NCBI GenBank assembly: GCA_003339415.1
Contig: PDHQ01000090.1
Coordinates: 61,332 to 125,331 of the forward strand
DNA length: 64,000 nucleotides
Reading direction: 5' to 3'
From: Ophiocordyceps camponoti-saundersi (nom. inval.)
Lineage: Eukaryota; Ascomycota; Sordariomycetes; Hypocreales; Ophiocordycipitaceae
Shown in pieces: positions 12,743-23,639 of this stretch. The first letter of the stretch is position 1. Each line of letters opens with the position of its first letter. A program made the position numbers and the translations under genes. The notes beneath the pieces are model-generated. The model made no database searches, had not been told where the DNA came from, and saw only the letters and a list, made by a program, of their open reading frames with translations.

Positions 12743-14285
12743 TTAGTATAATAGAATTCTTTATAATAACTTTAAGCTTCTAAGCTGCTAGATATAAAAT
12801 TTAGATACTAACCTCTTAACTTAAATCTATAATAATATTTTAAATATAGCGAATAAGGGTATATAAGATATAATTACCCCTTAACCGCTTTATTTAATAA
12901 AGAAATATTTTAATAGCGGAAAACTTATTAGGAAACTTATATAAAGAAGATAAAAGAATAAAAATACTAATAATTATAGTAAAATACTAGCTTAGGATTA
13001 TCTATAAGAAATTTAATAGTTATTAGTTTAGATATATATATTTAACTATTAATAAAATATATAGTAAGGATATTATTAATATTATTTATAATAAAAAGTT
13101 TTAATAAAAAAGCTTTAGATCTTACTATACTTAATATTAATTCCTTATAAGGATAAACTTATATTATTTAAAAACCTAATATTTAAACCTTTTATTAGAA
13201 AGAAAAAGCGGTCTTAATCTCTTAACTTATATAAGGCCGCGTAACTAAACCGCGCCCTAAAGTAAAATTTAACTTAGATAATTTAAATAAACTATAGCGA
13301 GATAAATTAAAGTAAGAGATTCGTCGCCGCTTAATTATACTAAGTATAAAGCTTAATAATAATATTAGGGAAAGTCTAGCGCTAAGAGATATACTAATTC
13401 CTCTTAAACTTATCCTAAGACTAATTATTCGATTACTACTTTTAGAAGTTAAAGTTAAGATTTACCCTTAAAAACCTAAACTAGCTAAGAAGCGATATAT
13501 ATTAGAGAAAATTTTAGCTATAAAAGAATATAATATCCCGCTATTTAAACTAAGAGATAAGTAAAAAAATACTTTATAATATTAAATATCTTTTAATTAC
13601 TTTAAGTTACTTTATTAATTTATACGTAACTAAATAGATTAATATAATATAAAAAGAAAATTAAGGTTTTAAAAGGTAAGGAGGTTATTATAAATCTCGT
13701 CTAGCTATTAAAATTATAAGACTTATTAGCGGATATTTTATCTTATAATATTCTAAACTAAGTAATTTAGAAAGATATTATAATACTAGCTAAAATAATT
13801 TTATTAATATTAGGGTATATTAAAAGCTATATTAAAAGTTATTAGTATATTATTATTATATTAAATAGAGGCTTTACGGTAAATTTAGTTAATAAGGCTT
13901 TTATAGTTAATAACGCTTTACTTATAATTTAGCTACCTTAACTAAGCGTAATTAAAATAGCGAATAATAAACTCGTAATTATTAAAAAAGTTATTTACTT
14001 TTAAGTAATTATAGTAAGAATCTTAGCTAATATAAAAATATATATATTAAGAGATTATAATAATTAAGAAATTCTATTAAGCTATATATAACTAAGATAT
14101 ATTAAAGCTATAAAATATTACTTAAAGGAATAATTAGAGATTATTAGCTTAAAAGGTATTACTTAGATTATTCTAATTTTCCTTATACTTAATTTATTTA
14201 AGCTAAATAAGAAAACGCCGTAAGCTTTTAAATATCTAAAAATAATTACTAATAATAAAAATAAGATTATATTTATTAAGAATAA
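12743..14285 (+). pseudogene. G continued: protease-like region, RIP-broken
   Basis: This resumes element G after the solo C LTR. The best-read part starts at 13861, where the frame gives LNRGFTVNLVNKAF, close to the L-D-S/T-G-A-T-V-N-L pattern of a retroviral-type aspartyl protease with the Asp codon apparently changed to Asn. The frame continues about 130 codons with only RIP-type stops. Upstream, 13190-13560 reads as a basic region with many Arg and Lys. Reverse transcriptase and integrase of this element were not found; it is cut by a D-type LTR at 14286. Protease identity is a pattern match, not proven. Confidence 0.55.
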
Positions 14286-14706
14286 TATTAGTTAGCCTTC
14301 GTAATATATATATAGGAGTTAATAAAAATTACTATTATTAAAAATATATTCTTTTAATTCTTAATAATTATCTATATCTTATTTATTAAAAAGATTCCTA
14401 ATCTTACTTATATATAAAGTATCTTTATATATATTCCCCTTTTTTCTCCTTCGTATATATCTTCCCTTTATACTCGATATTAGATTAAGTATAATCTAAT
14501 CTTTTCCTAAAATTAGTCCGATATCGACTAAGAGTTTATTAAATCTCTTATTTAAAATATAATAATAAAAATATTAACGAAACTTACCTTACTCTTATTA
14601 CTTTATTTCCTTATAATATATCTTATATAATATACCCTTTTCCCCCTATCTTATTTATATATAAATCTTCTCTTATCTTTATATAAAATATTATTATATT
14701 TTAATA
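14286..14706 (-). repeat. D3: divergent family D LTR
   Basis: It aligns with the D1 and D2 LTRs from the TATTAGTTAGCC start through the central TAGATTAAGTATAATCTAATC palindrome-like stretch and the downstream half. The last 60 bp differ, so the right boundary (14690 or 14706) is uncertain. No matching TSD was found, so it may be a truncated element rather than a solo LTR. Confidence 0.75.
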
Positions 14707-15515
14707 TTTTTTATAAATAATAAGCTTATTTTAGGAAACGTTAAGGATATTTTATTTATTATTACTAAATAGCTAGCCTCCTAAGTAAAAAAAGATTTTC
14801 TAAAAAACTTATAGCTATCTCTTATAAAAGCTAGATAGCGGGGTAGCGAAAAATAATATAAAAAAATAAATAAAATATTATAGCTTTAAATTTAGTAAAA
14901 GCTAGTAATATTTATTAGTAAGTAAATAAAAGTAATATTACCTAAGTTTATATAAAAGAATATATATAAGGTAATAAGTTTAAAATAAATAATAAAGAAA
15001 CCGGAGTTAATAAATAAATAGTTACTTAAGTATTTAAAATAGCCTAAAAAAGTAAAAAAGTTATTAGAAATAAAATTAGCTAACTAAAAGAAAAATAAGA
15101 TAGCTAGGAACAAGAGTAACGTAAAAAAAGTAATTTACGATTATAATAAACTAAATATAATAAGCTTACTAAAATACTTTTAATATTAAATAAACTAAGA
15201 GAAAATAAAAATAAATAATAAGTTAGATAATATTAATTATATATTATATTTTAAATAAGTAAATATTATAATAATAAATACTTTAAAATTTATATTTTAT
15301 AAAAGTATTATTTTAAACTTAGTTATTTACTTTTTATTAGATACCTTAATTAAGGAAATTAATATATAGTTTAAATAAAGCTTTATTATATTAAGAGATT
15401 ATATTAAAATAGAAAAATAAAAAAAAAGTTATAAGATTATATTTTACTTATAAAAATTACTTTATTTTTACTTTTAAGAAAATTTAACTTATATAATTAA
15501 TATATTATTAGGTGT
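14707..15515 (+). other. AT-rich block with lysine-rich decayed frame
   Basis: No relation to the other families in the window was seen. A plus-strand frame can be followed between about 14760 and 15250 if TAA/TAG are read as Gln or Trp; it is rich in Lys, Asn and Gln and has no recognised motif. It could be the continuation of G beyond the D3 LTR or the remains of another element. Confidence 0.35.
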
Positions 15516-15542
15516 AACCCTACTAACCCTACTAACCCTACT
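15516..15542. repeat. Three 9-bp tandem units at the C2 breakpoint
   Basis: Three perfect copies of AACCCTACT lie exactly where homology of C2 to C1 begins. The unit resembles a fungal telomere repeat (AACCCT) with three extra bases. A TG and GT-rich start just before it has escaped RIP, suggesting it is younger than its flanks. Confidence 0.85.
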
Positions 15543-18477
15543 AGCTATTTATAAGATTATAATATTATTAATCTTTAAGTTAATTTCTTATCGAAATATA
15601 TTATATACTTATTAAAAGGGGGCGTAAGTATATTTAACCTTACCTATAGCTTAATATACCTTTATAGGTACCTCTTTATAAGATAATCCGAGAAGTTTAG
15701 CGTTTATACGAAACTCCTCTAAAGCGAAATTTATACTAGTATTATAGGAAATAATATTAAGTAAGCCCTAGTAAGTATAAATCTAATATCGATAAAAGGT
15801 ATTTTATATATCTATAGCTAATATATTTTATACGAAATATATAGCTTAGAATAAGGTAGCTTCGTTAATAGCGTATAGGACCGGCTTACCGCTAAGGTAA
15901 AAGATATTAATAATAAGGGAGTAGTTAAAATCGTAGTTATTTTTAATAAAAAACTTAAACTAATATAGTTTAATATTATATAATTAGTATTAGTAATAAA
16001 AATATTAAATTAAGTTAAGGGCCGCTAGTAAGATATTAGAAAGGCCGGCCTTCTAAAAGAGGTTATAAAGGCGTTATATATATAGGTAGCCGAAACGGCG
16101 GTATAACTAGCGTAGTTTACGTTTTATATAGTATAACGCTAATTATAATCGTAAAATATTAAAGAAAAGATATCCTTATTTCTATATAATAGGGACTATA
16201 GTGCTATTATATTAGATAATAACGTTTTATATATTATCGTAAAAAGTATAAAGGCGGTTAGTATCCTTAAGGTAAAAGAGAAAAGGGGTAGAAATATTAA
16301 GGATATAGTAAAGGACCTTACTAAGTAGGTTTCGTATAATAATAATACTAATTAATTTCGTAAGTTCCGAGGAGCTAAAATAGATAGCGTTATCGGTAAG
16401 GGTTTAATTAATTATCGTATAAGGGTATTCTCGGATATAAGCTTTTACTTACGGTTTTCTAATAGTTAAAATTTTAGTAGCTCCTATATCTTAAAGCTTA
16501 CCTTAATATATCGTATAATATATATTAGAAAGGAGGAACTATTCTATAAGGGTATTAGGGGCCTTAGTATTATAAATATTATCGCTTATAAAATAGTATA
16601 TATAGGCGGTAATAATAAAGAAGGAGACTACTATTTCCCTATCTATAGTATTTTTATTATCTTTAGAATCTTCGTTATATAACTAAAGGAACTAGGAATT
16701 TTATTTATCGAAGCTTTTATATAAAAGGAGGAAAGTATTAAACTCCTCGTCCGTAAGGGGTTATTAGTTAGTTTCTTCGTAGCTTATTAAGTACTATTTC
16801 CTAGCTTATTTAATATTATCTAAGCTATAGTTAGTTAATTAGTAACCTTTCTTCTTATAAACGAAATATCTATATATTATATAAGGGATAAAGCGGTATT
16901 ATTATAAAGGTCCGTTATATTATATAGAAGCAAATCTATAGGGATAGAAAGATAGTTAAGGAAAAGAATATCTTAAAATTATACGAAGCTTTATATAGTC
17001 TATCTAATAACGGTTAGTAAAGAACTAGTTTATACCTCGATTAGTAGCGATAATAAGAGAGGAATATAGTTAGTTAATAAAGGATTTATACGAAATATCT
17101 TAGAATATTATAGCTAATTCGAGTTCCGGGATACTTTTATAAGCTTATATAACTATTATAAGAAGTTACTTTTCCCTTTAATAGTTTATACTTAAGGCTT
17201 ATTAGACTAGTTAAAGTTTATTAAGGAGGGTATCGAGGGTATTTATTATAGTCTTATTAGGTTATTTACGTTATACGATATTAAATAAAAATATAGTTTA
17301 GTTTATCTAATATAAAAAATAATTTATACGAGTATTAAAATATATATCTAAAAGATTATAAATTTTATCCTATTATTTATCTATACTAATAAAGTATAGG
17401 AAATAGTCTTAGGCCTTATTTAATAAGATATTTAGAAAAATAGTATAGTACTAATCTTTTATAATACTAATCTTTAAGTAATAGCTAATAAAAATCCGGG
17501 TCTTATTAATTAGTATATTATACGGCTTTCTAGTATAGTTTTAATCTTTTCGCTATCCCTTAAGGAAAGCGGTAACCTTATCTAGAGAGATTAGTTCGTT
17601 CTTAACTTAACGTATTAATAGTAGCAAATAGACTCTTACGATACTTATTAAGGATCGAGGGATATTTAGGATAGTTAGGATCGGCGTTACCGAAGTAAAG
17701 CGTAATAATACTAACTTATTATAGTTTATTATCTATAATATATAAGTTATATAAATTTAAGACTATTACGGTTATAATATAATATTTTAAGGGGGCTATA
17801 CTAAGATAGTAGCTAAAATTATCCCTAATTTATAAAGCTATATAGGAGTTATATTTAATATTATATAATCTTATAATATTAGTCTTAAAAGGTTAAGGGT
17901 AGTATACCTTATTATAAGTTATAGCGGTAGGCCGGGGGTTATTTTATAAGTAAGAATAGGGGTTATAAGTAGTCTTATAAAGCGTTAAATAAGTATTCTA
18001 TTTCTAAGGAGAGGGATATATTATATAATAATAAGTTAAGTTAGTTTTTTAAGGAATATACGGTAAACGTAACTTAGTTAGTAATAAGTCTAGCCCTTAA
18101 GTTCTAATTAGATCGTACGAAGAAGGTTTTCCCTATAAAGGTTAAAGTATATAATATCGTATATTTATCGTGCGATAAATATAGTTAATTCGATCTTTTT
18201 AGGTGCTTATATAAGGTCCAGTTATATATCTTAGTATATAAGGTTTATACTCTAAGTTTAAATATAATAGGATAATATACTTCCTTCTATTATCTCGTTA
18301 TACGATATAAAGGAGTTATTACTTATAATCTATTTATAGTATTTATTATAAGATTCGTTATCTTAAGAAATTAAAGCTATATTACCGTTATATATATTTC
18401 TAGAATACTATTAAAAGTAATATTATATAACTAATAAAAGCACTAAGTAAATATAGCTTTTCGGTTAGAACTTTAAT
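15543..18477 (-). pseudogene. C2 gag, protease and partial integrase, RIP-broken
   Basis: Reverse-complement alignment with C1 shows the gag start near 18300 and the integrase core at the left end. The match to C1 40480-40720 (for example the segment with the GTTTCGTAT-type motif near 15700) sets the truncation point in integrase. All frames contain multiple TAA/TAG. Two intact or near-intact TCGTRCGA octamers occur here (about 18113 and 18168), fewer than in C1. C2 differs enough from C1 to be a separate subfamily, sharing its LTR type with the solo LTR at 5298. Confidence 0.8.
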
Positions 18478-18482
18478 ATTAG

Positions 18483-18987
18483 TATTAGTTAGGCATCCTT
18501 CCTAAGCCGAAAAGGAGGCTAATATCGTGCTCCGCTCTTATCGTAATATTTTAATAGCTACGACTAAAGGAACCGCGTATATATATCGACTTAGATAACT
18601 AAGTTCGGGTATCTCTACTAGATTATATAGCTAAAGGAATATTACGTCTCCCGTCTATAGTACTCCGGTAAAATAAGTTACGAATAATTAATCTTAATAA
18701 CTCTATTTATAACTACCCTCTTAAATAAAAGTGCGGGAATAATAACTTATTATATATACGTCTAGGCTATACTCCCTCCTCCTCTCGATTCTTATCGTAT
18801 TAACGACGTACTTTATATTAATATTGCACTAGTCTTGGATTAGTATTATCTCGAGTTCGACTCCTCTTTATACGTGCCTCTAACCTCCTACTTTATTTAT
18901 ATAGAGATAGTGATCTCTGCGACGCGTGCTACGCGTATTTAACGCGTATTATATTCCTAAGCAGCTAGCACTATATATATTCTAATA
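18483..18987 (-). repeat. B4 left LTR (3' LTR in sense direction)
   Basis: 505 bp, paired with 21554-22058. It begins TATTAG in RIP-altered form and ends TTCTAATA. Confidence 0.95.
18894..18918 (-). promoter_or_regulatory. TATA-like box and inverted repeat in B LTR
   Basis: On the minus strand the LTR carries TATATAAATA (18894-18903), next to an inverted repeat AGAGATAGTGATCTCT (18903-18918). The pair is conserved in all B LTRs, for example 29530-29556 in B3, about 85 bp from the sense-direction LTR start. This fits an LTR promoter firing in the inferred sense direction; function is inferred. Confidence 0.5.
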
Positions 18988-19005
18988 CTAGTAACTTTTC
19001 TTTCC
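18988..19005 (-). other. Putative polypurine tract of B4
   Basis: Read on the minus strand this is GGAAAGAAAAGTTACTAG directly before the LTR start. D1 has the equivalent at 31869-31889 and C1 at 44246-44262 (AAAAAGAAAAAGTCGAG). The shared layout sets the sense direction of all three families. Confidence 0.65.
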
Positions 19006-19294
19006 TAGTTAGGAATATATAGGTTAACGTGCAGGTGGTCGAGGTATAATTAGGTTCCTTAGTAGCTACCGTAGATCGAATTATTTCTCTGCCTCTAAGG
19101 ACTTATATAGTTTAGGGTCTTATAGATGCCCTTTACCTTGCTAATCTATTAATAAGTTTGGGTCGATATCGTGTCGATATCCGATTATTTTCTTGCCGAT
19201 TCTAGTATTACTTCTCGAGGCGACGCGTATTAAACTATATTTCGCGTTACCCCGTCACGTCGTCGAAAGGTAGATAAGGGGTATAGTGTTATAG

Positions 19295-19342
19295 TACCGG
19301 CGCCGGGCTTCGTCGCTAAGAAAAGGTAGCCCGACGCCGGTA
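19295..19342. repeat. GC-rich stem-loop in B4
   Basis: Arms of 15 bp (19295-19309 and 19328-19342) pair with one mismatch around an 18-nt loop. Base content of the arms is much higher in GC than the window average. Other B copies have this part eroded by RIP. Confidence 0.75.
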
Positions 19343-19649
19343 TAGGACGTCCGAGTCTAGTTAGCCGATCCCGTGGCTCGGTAGCTTCTAGCTAGCGGAG
19401 CTACGGGACCGGTAGTTAACTCCCCTAAAGTTAATATGAGCTAGCTACGGGGATACTACCGGGGCGTCTTACTCGGAGACCTCCGGTAAATACCGGTCCT
19501 GCGAGGGGGAATCTCCCCTATTAACCGGTAGACCCCCGCAGCCGGCGAGGGTCGTCTTCTTCCTATAGCACTATCCGTTCCTATGCCGTAGGATACTTAG
19601 CCTCGGTCTTAGTATCCCTAGCCTTATCTTCGCTATTAGTTATTATTGC

Positions 19650-19716
19650 TATACCCCCGGGGCGGTTAATGCTATTATAACGGGCGTGTTCTTCTTATCG
19701 CGCCCCCGGGAGTATA
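19650..19716. repeat. Conserved B hairpin, B4 copy
   Basis: This is the B4 counterpart of the 6580-6651 hairpin. The left arm TATACCCCCGGGGC is intact; the right arm has small changes, so pairing is imperfect here. Confidence 0.7.
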
Positions 19717-19937
19717 GTAAGGGAGCTATAATCCCCTAGTAGCTTCTCTCTGCTAGTCTAGAGACTAGAGGGCTAAAGATAGAACGCGCAAAATAAAAGA
19801 AGGATATACCTAGTAAGGAATCGTATAGGCGGTCCGTGAAAAATAGATAACGAAAACGTCGAAAAATAAATAGAAAAAAAAAGGAAGAGAAAAAAAAACT
19901 TTTTAGAGAGGGGGAGAGAGGTATTTTATAGCCGAGA

Positions 19938-20035
19938 GGTACGTACCGGTAGCTAACCTCGATTATAATAGACTATAGGTACGTACTAGACTGCTATAGA
20001 GGTACGTACTATGTTCGTAAGATAGGGTACGTACC
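19938..20035. promoter_or_regulatory. Four GGTACGTAC motifs upstream of the antisense ORF
   Basis: Near-palindromic GGTACGTAC(C/T) occurs at 19938, 19978, 20001 and 20026, about 210-300 bp before the ATG of the plus-strand ORF. The spacing is irregular. A conserved stretch with a TATAAATT core follows at about 20040-20085 and is retained in all B copies. In other copies the motifs are visible as RIP-altered GTATATAC. They could be operator or promoter sites for the ORF; this is inference. Confidence 0.5.
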
Positions 20036-20174
20036 TATATAGAGGGGTAAATTAGTAAGTTAGTAACCCTACCTATAAATTGCCCCGCGCCTAAGCTCCG
20101 TATTCCTTTCTTCTTCCTTCCTCCCTCGTGCCGACTATCTTTATTATTACTATCGTCTTTATATAGCTATTAAG

Positions 20175-20235
20175 GTAAGCTTAGCCCGAACTCGAATCGA
20201 AGTTTATAGTATATTATGCTAACTTCGAATCGTAG
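20175..20235 (+). other. Predicted intron 1 of the B4 antisense ORF
   Basis: A 61-nt candidate intron has donor GTAAGC, a branch-like GCTAAC at 20218-20223 and acceptor TAG. Size and signals fit a filamentous ascomycete intron. It lies just upstream of the ATG at 20244 and would be in the 5' UTR or near the start. Confidence 0.6.
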
Positions 20236-20243
20236 TCGCCTTT

Positions 20244-20963
20244 ATGCCTATTTAGCGCTCTACTCCCCGTCCGTCGGCGCGTAAGACTATTTTGCCTTCT
20301 AAACGCGCTATAGCCGAGGAGAACCTCGTCGCCTTTAGCGACGAGGGCAACGACGACGACGACGACGACGAAGACGAGCTCGCCTTACCTCCTAATACTC
20401 GTCGCGTCCTTAAGAGTTATGCGGGTAAGTACTAACTTCGTTTAAAGTTCGTATCGATCTTAACCCGCCTACTAATATATTTTAACCTATAATAGCTACG
20501 GCTACCTTTAAGGCTACCTCTACTCCTCCTAAGTTGGGTAAGAAAACTTCGTCGCGTCCCGCGTTTACGACTAAGAGCACGCCGAAGCGCGCCCGCTACG
20601 TCGATATACTTAGGTCCGACGGCGATACGCCCGCGAAACCGAAGCGCGGGTATAAGCGTGGTAATATACGCTAGCCGGTCCTATGCTATTAGTGCGTAGG
20701 GCGCCTAATATAATAGCCGCCGTTAGTAGATACTTACTAGTATTAGTATTCTAGGATAGCGCGCGTATATTACGCCTATACGGCGGCGGGGTATCGTTAC
20801 GATCCGGTATATCTTCCTACTTTATAATAGTAGTTTATCGAGTTTATAACTAACTTAGGAATACTAGACTCTCCCGGCGGCTAAGGAGTCGGCTAAGGCG
20901 ATTGCCGTTTTCGTAGCCGATAATTAGCCTTTAGAGTCCGACTAGGAGGCCGAGGTATATTAA
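20244..20963 (+). pseudogene. B4 antisense ORF: acidic/basic Cys-rich protein, RIP-broken
   Basis: The frame starts at ATG 20244 and meets a TAG three codons later, probably a former CAG. It then reads through an Arg/Lys-rich start, an acidic run DEGNDDDDDDDEDE (about 20340-20380), a second candidate intron (20425-20495), a basic Ser/Thr/Pro/Lys section with KPKRGYKRGN, and a Cys-rich part with C-Y-stop-C at 20684-20695. Further Tyr codons nearby may be former Cys codons. A small shift near 20830 leads to a final frame reading PAAKESAKAIAVFVADN and ending at TAA 20961. The layout suggests a small nuclear, possibly zinc-binding protein. I do not know a named family. It is antisense to the element. 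Confidence 0.65.
20425..20495 (+). other. Predicted intron 2 of the B4 antisense ORF
   Basis: A 71-nt candidate has donor GTAAGT, a branch-like ACTAAT near 20471 and acceptor ATAG. Removing it keeps the frame (codon split after the first base, giving an Ala codon), which supports it. Confidence 0.6.
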
Positions 20964-21553
20964 TAATAATTTAAACCCTAAATAAGTTTAGACTGATATC
21001 TAACTAATATCGATAGTACCTTAATATTACGCGTAAGGCTAACGGCGACCGTCGTAAGGCCGGGCCCCCGCGCAAAAAATAGTCGGCGCTTATTTTTATT
21101 TTTTATTATTTATATTTTTCGTTTTTATTATTTTTATCTCTTATAGCTTGCTAAATTGATTTCCTTATAAGAGACTTTCTTTCTAACCTTTATGAAGTAT
21201 TGTGAAATAAAGTATGCTAAGTAATTGCTAAGACTAGTCCGGGACTAATAAGAGCTCGAGTCGATATCGAAGTAAGTTCTTATAAGTCTCGGACTAAAGT
21301 CGAAAAAGAGAAAAAGAGTAAACGATATTAACTTATAGTAAGTTATCACCGAGTACTAGGATATCCGAATTATTAAATACTAACTAGATACTAGTTAAAG
21401 TATATCTATAACTTATCGAAATAGTAACTATAGCTTCTAATATATCGGCACTTTAATAATCGCCACTATTAGGATTGCTTTTCTAAATCCGAAAGCACTT
21501 AGAGTGATAAGAGATAATCGTTATAAAAACGACCTAGCCTTATCACTAATTAG

Positions 21554-22058
21554 TATCGGTTAGGCATCCTTCCTAAGCCGAAAAGGAGGCTAATATCGTG
21601 CTCCGCTCTTATCGTAATATTTTAATAGCTATAATTAAAGGAACCGCGTATATATATCGACCTAGATAACTAGGTTTAGGTATCTCTACTAGATTATATA
21701 GCTAAAGGAATATTACGTCTCCCGTTTATAATACTCCGGTAGAATAAATTACGAATAATTAATCTTAATAACTCTATTTATAATTACCCTCTTAAATAAA
21801 AGTACGGGAATAATAACTTATTATATATATGTTTAGGCTATACTCCCTCCTCCTCTCGATTCCTATCGTATTAACGACGTGCTTTATATTAATATTATAC
21901 TAGTCTCGGATCGGTATTATCTTAAGTTCGACTCCTCTTTATGCGTGCCTCTAACCTCCTGCTTTATTTATATAGAGATAGTAATCTCTACGACGCGTGC
22001 CACGCGTATTTAACGCGTGTTATATTCCTAAGCAGCTAGCACTATATGTATTCTAATA
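21554..22058 (-). repeat. B4 right LTR (5' LTR in sense direction)
   Basis: 505 bp partner of 18483-18987. The putative primer binding site (21545-21553) abuts it and the TSD ATTAG follows. Confidence 0.95.
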
Positions 22059-22274
22059 ATTAGTATATATCGTACGTTACCTTAATCTTTTAATTTTAGT
22101 AATAGTACCGGGCTAATATAGCTTTTCGGTTAAAACTTACTATTAGAAAAAGGGTAAAAGCACGAGTATCGGATAATGGCGGGTATAGGGGCTTTTCGGA
22201 GTTATATAATAATCGTCTCTTTACTTTAGCTAATTTATAGTTAACTAATAATAACTAATATAACTACTAATTAG

Positions 22275-22575
22275 TATTAAGTAGTCTTTATATATATACG
22301 TATAAAGTAAAGAAATTAAAGGTAACTTAAATCGTATATAATTAAGATAGATATCCTTCCTACTTCGTATAAGGAAGGACGGCTATATAGCTAGTTAATA
22401 TTCTACCCCCTATACCTCTTTATTTATTATAAGATATCTCCTAGCCCCTAAGTTATACGAGTTATAACTTAGGTATTAATATACGAGTTATTATAAGCTC
22501 CTATTATATCCGAGGTATCCTTTATATATATATTATATAGCAGATATAAAGGGGTATAGGATAATAATACTAATA
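22275..22575 (-). repeat. C2 5' LTR
   Basis: 301 bp, reverse orientation. It aligns with the C1 LTRs and more closely with the split solo LTR (5298-5432 plus 12577-12742). The leader sequence to its left aligns with C1 37602-37870. Confidence 0.9.
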
Positions 22576-22860
22576 TTTACTTTATAAAAGCTTATTTTAT
22601 TAATATAACTTTACTAGTTTTTAATAAGAATATTATTTAACTTATATAAAAAGTATATATACTTAAGGTTTAAATTTATTATAAATTTTAATAAAAGCTT
22701 TATTTCTGCTATTTTATAAAAAAGCTTGCTTATTAATCGCTAGCCTTAACTAAGCTTATTTTATTTACTTAAAGCTTTTTACTCCTCTAAGTAAGGGAAA
22801 TTTATATTAAAGTTATTAAGTTTATAATCGCTTTTAGCGCTATAATTTACTTTACTCTAT
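22576..22860 (-). mobile_element. A3: internal fragment of family A
   Basis: About 285 bp aligns closely with A2 490-780 and with the reverse complement of A1 about 59520-59810. It is bounded by the C2 LTR on the left and element E on the right. It is too short to carry any readable frame. Confidence 0.85.
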
Positions 22861-23639
22861 ATTATACGCTTATATATATAATCTTCTAATAAGCGTATAT
22901 ACTAAGCTAGCTACTAAATATAATATATAGAAGAGGGAGATAAGCTAGCTACTAATTATAAAATTATAGAATAGCTACTATAAAAAATATAAATATAAGT
23001 AAAAGTCTTTTAAGAATTAAAATAGTAACTATATATATATATATATTATATTACTTTAGGGACTTATAAGGTATCTAAGCATATAAAGGGTAAGAAGAGG
23101 GGAAAAACTAGGCCGGGCCCGGGGGAAAACCCCTTACTAAGTAGTCGGTAGCTAGTAAGGTAAGAATAGTAAGTAAGGAGAGGGTACTATAGCGGGCCTC
23201 GTGCTAGTCCGCTAGGTCGTAGTAGCGGGTTTAAGGTAAAATAAGCCGGGGTCTAGGGGCCGCTAAGATAGAAGCGGCTACGAACCTTAGCCGCGGGAGG
23301 GTAAATATAAGCTAAAACCTTAGTAAAGGAAAGAGGTATATATTACTATAAAGTAAAAAAGTATATACTAATATATATTATAGCGCCTTATAATTAGTAA
23401 GTAAGCTACCGTAAAGTATAAAATCTTATAGCTTATATAGTATAAGGCCCCCTTTTTTCGTAAATAATATTAACCTTAACTTCCCTTATTACGATAATAA
23501 TAGCTTATAACTATAATATAAAAACTAATAATAAATAAGCTATATTTTATAATAATTATATTTTTAAATTTACTTAGGACCGCGTTTACTATTTATATAC
23601 TAGCTATTAGGATTAGCTAAATAAGTTACGCTTTATTTA

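Larger units (their letters stand above)
18483..22058 (-). mobile_element. B4: best preserved copy of non-autonomous family B
   Basis: B4 is 3576 bp with two 505-bp LTRs and a perfect ATTAG TSD (18478-18482 and 22059-22063). It keeps many more CA and TG dinucleotides and is more GC-rich than any other element here, so it had a milder or later RIP exposure. Sense is minus by the polypurine tract (18988-19005, read on the minus strand) and the putative primer binding site at 21545-21553. The internal 2566 bp holds two hairpins, four GGTACGTAC motifs and an intron-bearing ORF on the plus strand, antisense to the element. It has no gag or pol. Confidence 0.95.
15543..22575 (-). mobile_element. 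C2: 3'-truncated Ty1/Copia element interrupted by B4
   Basis: C2 is a minus-oriented relative of C1. Its 5' LTR is 22275-22575 (301 bp), its leader runs 22064-22274, and B4 (18483-22058) is inserted in the leader with TSD ATTAG. Gag and pol continue leftwards from 18477 to 15543, where homology stops in the integrase region at the 9-bp repeat. RT, RNase H and the other LTR are missing. The putative primer binding site ACTAATTAG is at 22266-22274. C2 appears to sit in an A fragment (A3), but no TSD can be checked because its left end is lost. Confidence 0.88.

Noticed and set aside
15516..15542. Interstitial telomere
   Set aside because: The unit is 9 bp (AACCCTACT), only three copies, not a run of AACCCT; kept as a breakpoint repeat.
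18483..18987. LTR orientation taken from the TG...CA ends
   Set aside because: Both ends start TGT on either strand, so the ends alone do not give direction; orientation was taken from the primer site and polypurine tract.
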